A DNA stretch of 50,588 bases from Alphaproteobacteria bacterium (lineage in GTDB: Bacteria > Pseudomonadota > Alphaproteobacteria > Rhodospirillales > Rhodospirillaceae), in assembly GCA_015233585.1 (NCBI GenBank), contig JADFXL010000002.1:1-50588 (forward strand). The letters run 5' to 3'. The notes beneath the pieces were generated by a model. That model was given only the letters and a program-made list of their open reading frames with translations, made no database searches and was not told the DNA's origin. Position numbers and translations under genes: made by a program. Shown here piece by piece: positions 9,116 through 16,614 of the stretch; position 1 is the stretch's first letter; every line of letters starts with the position of its first letter.

Positions 9116-9255
9116 GGGGCGATGCCCCGAACCCCCTGTTCTTTATTAAAAAAGAAGGGGGTCTGGGGCATCGCCCCAGATGGGGCCTGGGGCGATAGCC
9201 CCAGTGGGAGATTAGGCGATAGCCCCGGTGGGAGGTTAGGCGATAGCCCCAGGAA
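9116..9255. repeat. Palindromic element plus 24-bp tandem repeats inside the gcv operon
   Basis: Between gcvPA and gcvPB there are consecutive hairpins: TCGGGGCGATGCCCCGA (9116-9132), a CCCCCT/AGGGGG stem around TTTATTAAAAAAG (9133-9162) and CTGGGGCATCGCCCCAG. These are followed by a 24-bp unit starting GGCGATAGCCCC at 9191, 9215 and 9239 (last copy partial). The layout matches the bioD-bioA gap element. It may influence the relative expression of the two P-protein subunits. Confidence 0.75.
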
Positions 9256-9284
9256 AAGGCGGATTGGTGCCAGACAGCCCGCAG

Positions 9285-10619
9285 TCACAGCATGTCTTCC
9301 AGAGCATGGACCAGCATGTCCATATCGACAGCGGTATTGGTTTCGGTCGCGGCGACCAGCAGCACATCTTCCAGTTCGGGGAACTGGGGATAGAACCGCG
9401 ACGCGGGAACGCCGCCCAGAATCCCCCGTGCGGCCAGGCCGTCGGCCACGACCTTGGCTGATTTGGGCAGCGTTACGGCAAATTCGTTGAAATAGGTGGA
9501 CGGCACCACCCGAACCCCTCGCACCTGAGCCAAGCGCCGCGCCAGGGTCACGGCGGCAACATGGTTGATCTGGGCCAGACGGGCAAACCCGGTCTCGCCC
9601 AGCAAGGCCAGATGGATGGTGAAGGTCAGGGCCATCAGCCCGGAATTGGTGCAAATGTTGGAGGTCGCCTTTTCGCGGCGAATGTGCTGCTCGCGGGTTG
9701 CCAGTGTCAGCACCCAGCCACGACGACCGTCAACATCCACGGTCTCCCCCACCAGCCGCCCCGGAATCTGCCGGACGAAGCGCTCGCGGGTGGCGAACAG
9801 ACCAAGGCCGGGGCCACCGAAGCTCATCGGTCCGGCCAGTCCCTGGCCCTCGCCGACCACGATATCGGCCCCCATGTCCCCCGGCGGCACGACCAGCCCC
9901 AGGGATACCGGATCGGTCACCGCCACCACCAGCAGCGCCCCGACCTCATGGCAAGCCGTTGCCAGGGCTGAATAATCCTTAAGATGACCGAAAAAGCCCG
10001 GATTCTGCACCACGACGCACGCGGTATCGCCGTGGATGCGGCCGATCAGATCTTCGATACCGATGGGGTCCGGCGGCAGCTTGTCCAGCTCGCCGCCAAA
10101 GTACCGGGCGGTGGTGGCGGTGACGGCGCGGTAGTGAGGGTGCAGGTTGCCCGACAGCATCACCCGCTTCCGGCCGGTGATGCGGCAGGCCATGGCGACG
10201 GCCTCGGCACAGGCAGTGGCGCCGTCATACATCGAGGCGTTGGCAACTTCCATCCCGGTAATCAGGGCCACCTGGGTCTGGAATTCGAACAGATATTGCA
10301 GAGTGCCCTGGCTTATCTCGGGCTGATAGGGCGTGTAGGCGGTCAGAAACTCACCGCGCTGGATCATTGCATCCACTGCCGCCGGAGTATGACGGCGATA
10401 GACACCGCAGCCCAGGAAACAGGGCGCCGTCGCAGCGTTCAGGTTCCGAGCCGCCATGGCGGTCAGGGCGCGTGAGACTTCCAGTTCGCCCTGATGGTCG
10501 GGCAGGGCAAGCGGCGGGGCATTGACCGGAACTTCAGCGAACAGGGACTCGACAGACGGAACCCCGACGGCCGCCAGCATGGCCGCGCGGTCGGATTCGG
10601 TCAGGGGGAGGAAACGCAT
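9285..10619 (-). CDS. gcvPA: Glycine dehydrogenase (decarboxylating) subunit 1
   Basis: 444-aa alpha subunit of the split P-protein of the glycine cleavage system; it forms the heterodimer with GcvPB, and the PLP lysine lies in the other subunit. Family blocks include [16 protein letters not shown] near the start, [29 protein letters not shown] and the [18 protein letters not shown] glycine-rich stretch. The start is placed at [11 protein letters not shown] (10619), with AAAAAGG upstream; an in-frame extension to 10655 would only add a non-conserved dozen residues. It is separated from gcvH by a nested palindrome. Confidence 0.95.
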   Translation of the reverse strand: MRFLPLTESDRAAMLAAVGVPSVESLFAEVPVNAPPLALPDHQGELEVSRALTAMAARNLNAATAPCFLGCGVYRRHTPAAVDAMIQRGEFLTAYTPYQPEISQGTLQYLFEFQTQVALITGMEVANASMYDGATACAEAVAMACRITGRKRVMLSGNLHPHYRAVTATTARYFGGELDKLPPDPIGIEDLIGRIHGDTACVVVQNPGFFGHLKDYSALATACHEVGALLVVAVTDPVSLGLVVPPGDMGADIVVGEGQGLAGPMSFGGPGLGLFATRERFVRQIPGRLVGETVDVDGRRGWVLTLATREQHIRREKATSNICTNSGLMALTFTIHLALLGETGFARLAQINHVAAVTLARRLAQVRGVRVVPSTYFNEFAVTLPKSAKVVADGLAARGILGGVPASRFYPQFPELEDVLLVAATETNTAVDMDMLVHALEDML

Positions 10620-10645
10620 CTGGTGAATACCTTTTTGAAAGGCGG

Positions 10646-10686
10646 GGGGGTTCAAGGCGGGGGAGGCGGACCTCCCCCGAACCCCC
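10646..10686. repeat. Nested palindrome between gcvH and gcvPA
   Basis: An outer stem GGGGGTTC (10646-10653)/GAACCCCC (10679-10686) encloses an inner stem GGGGGAGG (10659-10666)/CCTCCCCC (10671-10678) with a CGGA tetraloop. The two right arms are contiguous and the left arms are separated by a 5-nt bulge. This is a very stable structure inside the operon mRNA. Confidence 0.8.
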
Positions 10687-10694
10687 TCGATTCA

Positions 10695-11072
10695 TTAACC
10701 AAGCTCGTTTATGTAGGCTTCGTAGGCGGTTTCATCCATCAGGGAAGTCAGGTCGGATGGACTGGTCAGATGCATACGGAAGAACCAGCCTTGGCCATAG
10801 GGATCTTCGTTGACCATGGACGGCGTGTTGTTAAGGTCGGCGTTGATCGCCTCGACCACGCCGGAAACGGGGGCGTAGACTTCGCTCGCCGCCTTGACGG
10901 ACTCGGCTACCGCCGCCGTATCCCCCTGGGCAAAGGTAACTCCGATGGCGGGAAGGTCGATGAATACCATGTCACCAAGCTGTTTTTGGGCATAGTCAGA
11001 GACGCCGACGGTGCCCTCGCCGTTATCGACGCGGACCCACTCATGATCCTTGGTAAACCAAAGTTCGCTCAT
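10695..11072 (-). CDS. gcvH: Glycine cleavage system H protein
   Basis: 125-aa lipoyl carrier that shuttles the methylamine intermediate from the P-protein to the T-protein. The lipoylated lysine is K60 in AAVAESVKAASEVYAPVSG; the HEWVRV start and NEDPYGQGWFFRM segment are typical. The start at MSELWFTKDHEW (11072) gives the standard length; an upstream in-frame ATG at 11108 lies inside gcvT. gcvT ends 7 bp before this start, so translation is probably coupled. Confidence 0.96.
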   Translation of the reverse strand: MSELWFTKDHEWVRVDNGEGTVGVSDYAQKQLGDMVFIDLPAIGVTFAQGDTAAVAESVKAASEVYAPVSGVVEAINADLNNTPSMVNEDPYGQGWFFRMHLTSPSDLTSLMDETAYEAYINELG

Positions 11073-11079
11073 GGCTTGT

Positions 11080-12195
11080 TCAATCCTTTTTGTAGCGATG
11101 CGCGACAAACGGCATCGGCGTGACTATGGCCTCCCGTGGCACATCGCGGACAATGACACGAAGGGCGGTGCCGGGCGCCGCAACCCGGCTGTCGACATAG
11201 CCCATGGCGATGGGATGACCCAGGGAGGGTGAAAACCCGCCGCTGGTTACTTCGCCAACGGGCCGCCCGCCTTCGTCGGTGATGACGGCATGGGCGCGGG
11301 CCGGAACCCGGTCGGTCAGTTTCAGACCGACCCGCCGCCGCTTCGGTCCCGATGCAATCTGATCCAGAATAATATCGGCACCGGGAAACCCGCCGCCCTC
11401 GCGGCGGCGCTTGCCCACCACCCAGGCGAGGCCAGCCTCCACCGGGGTTATTTCTGGTGTCAGGTCATTGCCGTAAAGGCTCAGGCCCGCCTCCAGCCGC
11501 AGGGAGTCGCGGGCGCCCAGGCCCGCGGGTCGCACCTCCGGCAGAGCCAGCAGCCGCCGGGCCAAGTCCAGAACGTCAGCAGCAGCGACAGAAATCTCAA
11601 AGCCGTCCTCACCCGTGTACCCGGAGCGGCACACGAAACACGGGATGCCCGCCACCTGCATGGAGCGGGCCGAGAGAAACGTCATGTCCTGAACCTCAGG
11701 CGCCAGCCGGGCCATGGCTCCCCCTGCCGCCGGCCCCTGTAATGCCAGCAAGGCGCGATCCGGCAGGGACACGAGTTCGCACGCCTCGCCAGTAATGGTG
11801 CGGAGGTGGTTCAGGTCCGCCGCCTTGCGTGAGGCGTTGACGACCAGGAACAGATGGTCGCCCGCGTTGGTGACCATAAGGTCATCCTCGACCCCGCCAG
11901 CCGCGTTGGTGAACATGGTGTAGCGGATGCGGCCAGGCGGCAACCCGCTGATATCGCCCGGCACCAGCGTTTCCAGCGCCGCCACCGCACTCTTGCGGCT
12001 TAGGCGGGCCTGGCCCATGTGTGAAACGTCGAACAGGGCAGCCTGACTGCGGCAATGCTGGTGCTCGGCCAGAATGCCGCCCGCGAAATGCACTGGCATG
12101 AGATAGCCGGCAAAAGGAACCATGCGCGCCCCAAGTTCCCGGTGCAGGGCGGCAAGAGGTGTCTCTTCAAGGGTGGTCGGATCAGGTTCGGTCAC
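11080..12195 (-). CDS. gcvT: Aminomethyltransferase (glycine cleavage T protein)
   Basis: 371 aa, standard length. It releases ammonia from aminomethyl-lipoyl-GcvH and transfers the one-carbon unit to tetrahydrofolate. Recognisable blocks: MVPFAGYLMPVHFAGGILAEHQHCR near residues 25-50, LFDVSHMGQ, SGYTGEDGFEI (folate site region), RLEAGLSLYGNDL and GEVTSGGFSPSLGHPIAMGYV. It starts 41 bp after the lipoprotein gene on the same strand and leads the gcv genes. I looked for a glycine riboswitch upstream and saw none in the short gap. Confidence 0.96.
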   Translation of the reverse strand: MTEPDPTTLEETPLAALHRELGARMVPFAGYLMPVHFAGGILAEHQHCRSQAALFDVSHMGQARLSRKSAVAALETLVPGDISGLPPGRIRYTMFTNAAGGVEDDLMVTNAGDHLFLVVNASRKAADLNHLRTITGEACELVSLPDRALLALQGPAAGGAMARLAPEVQDMTFLSARSMQVAGIPCFVCRSGYTGEDGFEISVAAADVLDLARRLLALPEVRPAGLGARDSLRLEAGLSLYGNDLTPEITPVEAGLAWVVGKRRREGGGFPGADIILDQIASGPKRRRVGLKLTDRVPARAHAVITDEGGRPVGEVTSGGFSPSLGHPIAMGYVDSRVAAPGTALRVIVRDVPREAIVTPMPFVAHRYKKD

Positions 12196-12236
12196 TCAAC
12201 AAGCCTCCTGTGCCGGTGGGTTTTATCCCTGGCCGG

Positions 12237-12860
12237 TCAAAGGTTATGCGCGCGATTATATTTCAGTTGGTCGGGGGAGAGCTGAAGTCCAACGTAAACC
12301 CTATAGCTATCCGCGAAGTCTTTTTTGTTTTTCAGCGGGATGGAGACAGCCACCGCGTCATCCCGATAGGTGATGCCTTCGATGCCGGTAGGGAATTTGA
12401 CGGGGATTTTGAAGATTTCCTTGTTCAGAATGTCGAAATCCTTCGCCGGTTCGGCCTCGGCCACAGGCCGTTGCGGGGTCGCCGGAGGCTGTACCGCCGT
12501 CACCGGCCGCTGTTTGGCCACGGCAACGAAGTATTCAAGATCTTGCGGCATGGAATAATTTATCGCCGCCGGGCCACGGTTGAGGCGGAAACTCACCATA
12601 AGGGAAACATCGACGCCCCCCTTGTTATAGCCGCAATCGCCTTCATACTTTTCAATCTCGGCCGAGAGAACCACGTCGGTGAGGTCGTGGCCCGGCCCAT
12701 CCCGGAATCGGGTCAGAGCGGACGTGGTTCGATCGATGTTCACAACCGGGCACACCAGCGTCTCGGCCTTTTCCGAGGAGGAGCAGGCACCACCCAGAAG
12801 GGCCAATGCCGCCGCCAGCCCCAGGGCTGGTATCCGTTTGTACTGGTTGTACTGGATCAT
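12237..12860 (-). CDS. Putative lipoprotein of unknown function
   Basis: 207 aa beginning with a lipoprotein signal peptide whose lipobox LLGGAC predicts lipidation at Cys26. The mature protein has CPVVNID near the start, a central VSLMVSFRLNRGP segment, a Pro/Ala-rich linker (QPPATPQRPVAEAEP) and a C-terminal domain ending in YRVYVGLQLSPDQLKYNRA. No family function is recognised. It lies 41 bp upstream of gcvT on the same strand, so it may share the gcv transcript, although no functional link to glycine cleavage is evident. Upstream is a divergent intergenic region shared with the pilus cluster. Confidence 0.75.
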   Translation of the reverse strand: MIQYNQYKRIPALGLAAALALLGGACSSSEKAETLVCPVVNIDRTTSALTRFRDGPGHDLTDVVLSAEIEKYEGDCGYNKGGVDVSLMVSFRLNRGPAAINYSMPQDLEYFVAVAKQRPVTAVQPPATPQRPVAEAEPAKDFDILNKEIFKIPVKFPTGIEGITYRDDAVAVSIPLKNKKDFADSYRVYVGLQLSPDQLKYNRAHNL

Positions 12861-13205
12861 GGCTGGCTTGCAGGCTCCCCATCGGCAACGGCGGTCACTG
12901 GCCGGCTGCGTTCATCCAGCCCACCCTGGCCGCATTATTAGAGAACCACGCGCCGACAAACAAGCTTCATGCCGTCCGAACCCGGAATCCGTGGTTGATT
13001 TATGCCGGGGGGACGTTTTTCAGGCATCAGGGGCAAAAAACCGTGGGCAATCCTCCCGTGGCCTTGGCGAGATCCAGACCAGATGTGCTAACCTTAGTCA
13101 GGGGCTACCCCTTCTTTGTGTGGCCTACCCGGCACCGACCACGTTCTGGCAACTGGATTCGCGTTGGGTTGGGACCGCCCCACCATCATTCGTGAAAGAA
13201 CAGGG
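12861..13205. other. Divergent intergenic region, probable promoters
   Basis: This 345-bp gap separates the minus-strand lipoprotein-gcv genes from the plus-strand pilus cluster, so it should carry both promoters. I found no gene with a convincing start and no riboswitch core. A short inverted stretch (ATTTATGCCGGGGGGACG, TTTTTCAGGCATCAGGGGC) lies around 13000-13035. Promoter boxes cannot be assigned with confidence. Confidence 0.45.
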
Positions 13206-13970
13206 ATGAGGACAACCATACATTACCTCTTGCTGATCGCGATGCGTGACCGCTTCCTGGTTACGTTGGCCGGATTTTTGCTCCTGGCCGGGCTGGTGTC
13301 CCGGTTCATTGGCGACTCCGCCATCGTTGAAACCAATGCGGCAGCGCTGGCGTTTGCCGGGGCTGCCGTGCGGTTGATCCTGGTCGTCGGGGTGGTGCTG
13401 TTCGTTGCCGTTCACATTGGGCGCATGTACGACAACCGCGAGATGGAGGTTCTGCTGTCGCGTCCGTTGTCACGCCCGCAAGTCATCCTCGGGCTGTTTC
13501 TGGGCTTTTTCGCGGTCGCCCTGTTGCTGGCGGGACTGGCGGTGGCGGCGGTCCTCATTGCCGGCCAGCCGGTTCCCGCCGGACTGCTCCTGTGGGGCGC
13601 AAGCTTGGTGGGAGAAACGGCAATCATGACGGGGGTTTCCGTGTATTTCACTCTGGTGCTGCGCGGCACGATTACGGCGGCTCTGATTTCGCTGGCGTTT
13701 TATGTTCTGGCGCGCCTGATCGGTCTGATGCTGGGGATGGCCGCTGGCAAACTGGCCCTGGTGCATGGAATCGCAGGCCATTTCGAGGACGGGATGGTTA
13801 CCGCCGTGTCGGTTGCGGTGCCGCGCCTGGACTTGTTTGCCCAGACTCACTGGCTGGTATACGGACCTTCCGGGCGTGCCGTGGAATGGACGATTCTTGC
13901 CCAGACAGCGATTTACCCGCCACTGGTGCTGGCGGCGGCTGCCTATGATTTTCGACGGAGGAATCTGTAG
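13206..13970 (+). CDS. ABC-2-type transporter permease associated with pilus cluster
   Basis: 254-aa integral membrane protein with about six hydrophobic segments (VTLAGFLLLAGLVSRFI; AVRLILVVGVVLFVAV; GLFLGFFAVALLLAGLAVAAVLI; ASLVGETAIMTGVSVYFTLVL; ALISLAFYVLARLIGLMLG; a last one before YDFRRRNL). The MYDNREMEVLLSRPLSRPQ motif in the first cytoplasmic loop is the coupling region typical of ABC-2 permeases. The probable ATPase partner is encoded at 22347-23078, after nine genes of pilus machinery. Myxococcus pil clusters also contain an ABC transporter (PilGHI), so a role in pilus biogenesis is a reasonable inference. The start ATG at 13206 follows GAACAGGG. Confidence 0.75.
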   Translation: MRTTIHYLLLIAMRDRFLVTLAGFLLLAGLVSRFIGDSAIVETNAAALAFAGAAVRLILVVGVVLFVAVHIGRMYDNREMEVLLSRPLSRPQVILGLFLGFFAVALLLAGLAVAAVLIAGQPVPAGLLLWGASLVGETAIMTGVSVYFTLVLRGTITAALISLAFYVLARLIGLMLGMAAGKLALVHGIAGHFEDGMVTAVSVAVPRLDLFAQTHWLVYGPSGRAVEWTILAQTAIYPPLVLAAAAYDFRRRNL

Positions 13971-13972
13971 CC

Positions 13973-14677
13973 GTGCGCGCCAAGGCTGCTGAAATTGGGC
14001 TGTTGATGTCGTTAATGGTGTTGCAATTCGGGCTATGGTGGCAAGATCGTGGCCTCATGCCGCAGCTGAGCCTTCTGGACGAACCACCGAGCCGGGAAAT
14101 GGCGGCCGTCGCTTCGCTCGGGGACTTACAGTACTATTTTCGCTCCGCCATGCTGGATCTCCAGGAAGCGGGGGACACCGGGGGAAGGATGACGCCGCTG
14201 AAGGACTACGATTATGTCCGGGTGGGGCGCTGGCTGCGTTTCGTCAATAGCCTGGACCGACGTTCCGAACATCCGGCCGCCCTGGCTGCGGGCTATTTTG
14301 GCGCAACCCAGAACCCGGCCATGCTGCCGCCCATCGTCGATTTCCTGGCCGACTATGGGGAACAGGATCCCTCGCGCAACTGGATATGGATGGTGAAGTC
14401 CTTCGATCTGGCCAAGCATCGCATGAAGGATCTCTCCCTTGCCTTGACCGTGGCTGAACGTCTGTCCGCCATCAGCGCCACCCATACGGATATTCCAGAC
14501 TGGCCACAGATTCTGCCCGCCTATACCCTGTTTGAAATGGGACGACGGGCGGAGTCCGGCCAGCGGCTGCACAGCGTTTTGGCCAAGGCGAAAAATCTGG
14601 ACAATAATGAATTGATGGGCATCCACTCGGTACTTGGCAAGATTCAAAAAACGCAGCGAGAAACCGGTTCAGAATGA
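13973..14677 (+). CDS. Membrane-anchored protein of unknown function in pilus cluster
   Basis: 234 aa starting at a GTG only 2 bp after the permease stop, so translation is coupled. Residues 6-23 form one hydrophobic segment (EIGLLMSLMVLQFGLWWQ) acting as an uncleaved anchor. The rest is soluble and mainly helical, with YDYVRVGRWLRFVNSLDR and a run of helices resembling a degenerate TPR solenoid (HPAALAAGYFGAT, PAYTLFEMGRRAESGQ). No family was recognised. Position between the ABC permease and the prepilins suggests a role with the transporter or in pilus assembly. Confidence 0.68.
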   Translation: MRAKAAEIGLLMSLMVLQFGLWWQDRGLMPQLSLLDEPPSREMAAVASLGDLQYYFRSAMLDLQEAGDTGGRMTPLKDYDYVRVGRWLRFVNSLDRRSEHPAALAAGYFGATQNPAMLPPIVDFLADYGEQDPSRNWIWMVKSFDLAKHRMKDLSLALTVAERLSAISATHTDIPDWPQILPAYTLFEMGRRAESGQRLHSVLAKAKNLDNNELMGIHSVLGKIQKTQRETGSE

Positions 14678-14718
14678 AGCAAACCGGTCATGGATATCGC
14701 AAGCACCAGGAGAAAAAT

Positions 14719-15528
14719 ATGTCCGAAGCAAAAGGTCCGATCGACGCCATAAAATCCCAGCGAGGCTTCACGCTGATTGAAATGGCGATTGTGCTCGTCA
14801 TCATCGGTCTGTTGCTGGGGGCTGTGCTCAAGGGCCAGCAGATGGTGGAAAATACGCGCGTCATCGCCACGGCCGCCGACTTCAATAACATTCGGGCTGC
14901 CGCCAACACCTTCCATGATCGCTATCAGACCCGGCCGGGCGACTTCAATAATGCAACCAAACAGTTGCCCACCAACCAGTATCCTACCATCGCTCCCGTT
15001 ATCGCAGATGGCGACGGCAACGGAATCATCGGGGCGGACATGGGCGCAAATCTTGGTGCAGCCATCAGTTACCCCACGGAGAATACCCAGTTCTGGATGC
15101 ATCTGCGCGTTGCGGGTCTGCTGGGCAAACCAAGACAAACCGGGATATCTTCCAATGCCTTGAACGAAGCAGCGGCGGTGTATGGTCAACTGATGCCGTC
15201 CGGCCGCTTCGGGGGTGGCTTCCATGTATTGTACGGCAATGACAACACCGGACGCTATACGCACTGGCTCCGTCTTGCCGCCGGTGGGGATATCGGCACC
15301 AGTATCCTGGGTACGAATGCGACGTTGGCGGCAACGCCGGCTCTGACCGCGAACGAAGCTTATGCCCTCGACCTGAAGATGGATGACGGCAATCCCTTTA
15401 CGGGCAGTGTTCAGGCTGGAAATACGGTCAAAGCCGGAGCCGGAGGTTGCGTCAGTACCACGACTCCGGTTTCCTACCTGCAAACCGACGATATCGGGTG
15501 CTGGATCATCTCCGACCTACAAATGTAA
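14719..15528 (+). CDS. Type IV prepilin-like protein 1
   Basis: 269-aa prepilin. The short leader (16 residues) ends at a prepilin peptidase site, QRG/FTLIE, with the conserved Glu5 of the mature protein, followed by the hydrophobic helix MAIVLVIIGLLLGAVLKGQ. The globular domain has a possible Ca2+ loop (DGDGNGIIG) and two C-terminal cysteines (GGCVS and IGCWIISDLQM) placed like the disulfide loop of type IV pilins. At about 250 mature residues it is large for a major pilin. The ATG at 14719 has AGGAG at good spacing; an earlier ATG at 14674 overlaps the previous gene. It is closely paralogous to the next gene. Confidence 0.9.
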   Translation: MSEAKGPIDAIKSQRGFTLIEMAIVLVIIGLLLGAVLKGQQMVENTRVIATAADFNNIRAAANTFHDRYQTRPGDFNNATKQLPTNQYPTIAPVIADGDGNGIIGADMGANLGAAISYPTENTQFWMHLRVAGLLGKPRQTGISSNALNEAAAVYGQLMPSGRFGGGFHVLYGNDNTGRYTHWLRLAAGGDIGTSILGTNATLAATPALTANEAYALDLKMDDGNPFTGSVQAGNTVKAGAGGCVSTTTPVSYLQTDDIGCWIISDLQM

Positions 15529-15558
15529 TGCCACACAGGAAATGTAATGCCACTCAGG
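15521..15558 (+). repeat. 19-bp tandem duplication across the stop of prepilin 1
   Basis: AAATGTAATGCCACACAGG (15521-15539) is followed directly by AAATGTAATGCCACTCAGG (15540-15558), 18 of 19 identical. The TAA stop of prepilin 1 lies in the first copy. It looks like a recent slippage duplication. Confidence 0.85.
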
Positions 15559-15647
15559 CGAATTTGGGGGCAAGTTCATAAATGCCGCTGGTATTTGGTT
15601 TCGAGTGTCGTTAATTCGCCACTCAAATTGCAGTCAGGGAGAGTGAC

Positions 15648-16487
15648 GTGACCGAACTAAAGAGCCAAACCGATGCCATGAAAAATCAGCGGGGCTTCAC
15701 GCTGGTGGAACTGGCGATCGTGCTCGTCATCATCGGCCTGTTGCTGGGCGCCGTGCTCAAAGGCCAACAGATGGTGGAGAATACGCGGGTGATTGCCACG
15801 GCTGCCGACTTTAATAATATCCGTGCTGCGACCAACAATTTTCGCGACCGCTACCAGGCTTGGCCGGGCGACTTCAACAACGCGACCACGCAACTGCCTA
15901 CCGCCCAATATCCCAACATTACCGTGCAGGACGGAGACGGCAACGGAATCATCGGGTTGAACCACGTCTCCCTGGGGGTTGCCCTCACCGATACCCCTGC
16001 CACGGATGGAGAAAATTTCGGGTTCTGGCGGCATCTGCGCGTCGCGGGCCTGCTTAACAAGCCACGCCAGGCGTCCAACACGCAATCCTTGACGGCCCCA
16101 GGCACGGGCGCGGGCGCGGCGGCGGAAAATTCCCCGGTGTATGGGGAGTTATTGCCCGCAGGCCGCTTCGGTGGCGGCTTCAGTGTGCTATACGGCCTGG
16201 ATCTTTCCGGCAGCCGCCATACGCACTGGCTCCGCCTTGCTGCCGGTACCGGCCTCCTGGGCACGGATGCGACGGCGCCACCATCGGCGGCCCTGACCTC
16301 GAACGAGGCTTATGCCCTCGATCTGAAGATGGATGACGGCAATCCTTACACGGGACGTGTCCAGTCCGGGGCGGCAAACGACACCACCTGCGCGAGCACG
16401 GTCTACTCCTCCTCGACGGTCACGTCGGCAGCCTACAATCATTCTGACCAAATATCATGCTGGATCATCTCTGACTTGCAGATGTGA
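15648..16487 (+). CDS. Type IV prepilin-like protein 2
   Basis: 279-aa paralogue of prepilin 1, with near-identical N-terminal helix (FTLVELAIVLVIIGLLLGAV, LKGQQMVENTRVIATAADFNN) and the same C-terminal ending CWIISDLQM. The leader is again 16 residues ending in QRG. Differences concentrate in the middle: Ala/Gly-rich insert (APGTGAGAAAEN) and longer loops. The DGDGNGIIG loop and the paired C-terminal cysteines (TTCAS, ISCW) are kept. Start is GTG at 15648 preceded by AGGGAGAG. The two probably arose by gene duplication and may form a heteropolymer or act as major and minor subunits. Confidence 0.9.
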   Translation: MTELKSQTDAMKNQRGFTLVELAIVLVIIGLLLGAVLKGQQMVENTRVIATAADFNNIRAATNNFRDRYQAWPGDFNNATTQLPTAQYPNITVQDGDGNGIIGLNHVSLGVALTDTPATDGENFGFWRHLRVAGLLNKPRQASNTQSLTAPGTGAGAAAENSPVYGELLPAGRFGGGFSVLYGLDLSGSRHTHWLRLAAGTGLLGTDATAPPSAALTSNEAYALDLKMDDGNPYTGRVQSGAANDTTCASTVYSSSTVTSAAYNHSDQISCWIISDLQM

Positions 16488-16614
16488 GGTCGAGCCCAGG
16501 GGTGGGGCGTGCTCACGCAGGATAATGCGCTCCCTTGATGAACGACGCAGGCGCACGAATCGGCGGAATCTGCCCTAAACCGGGCGGATGACGACACACC
16601 AGCGGGGAATGACC

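Noticed and set aside
9191-9253. Tandem repeats as CRISPR array
   Set aside because: Direct tandem 24-bp units without unique spacers and no cas genes nearby.
12196-12236. Glycine riboswitch upstream of gcvT
   Set aside because: The gap to the preceding gene is only 41 bp and no riboswitch core was seen there or in 12861-13205.
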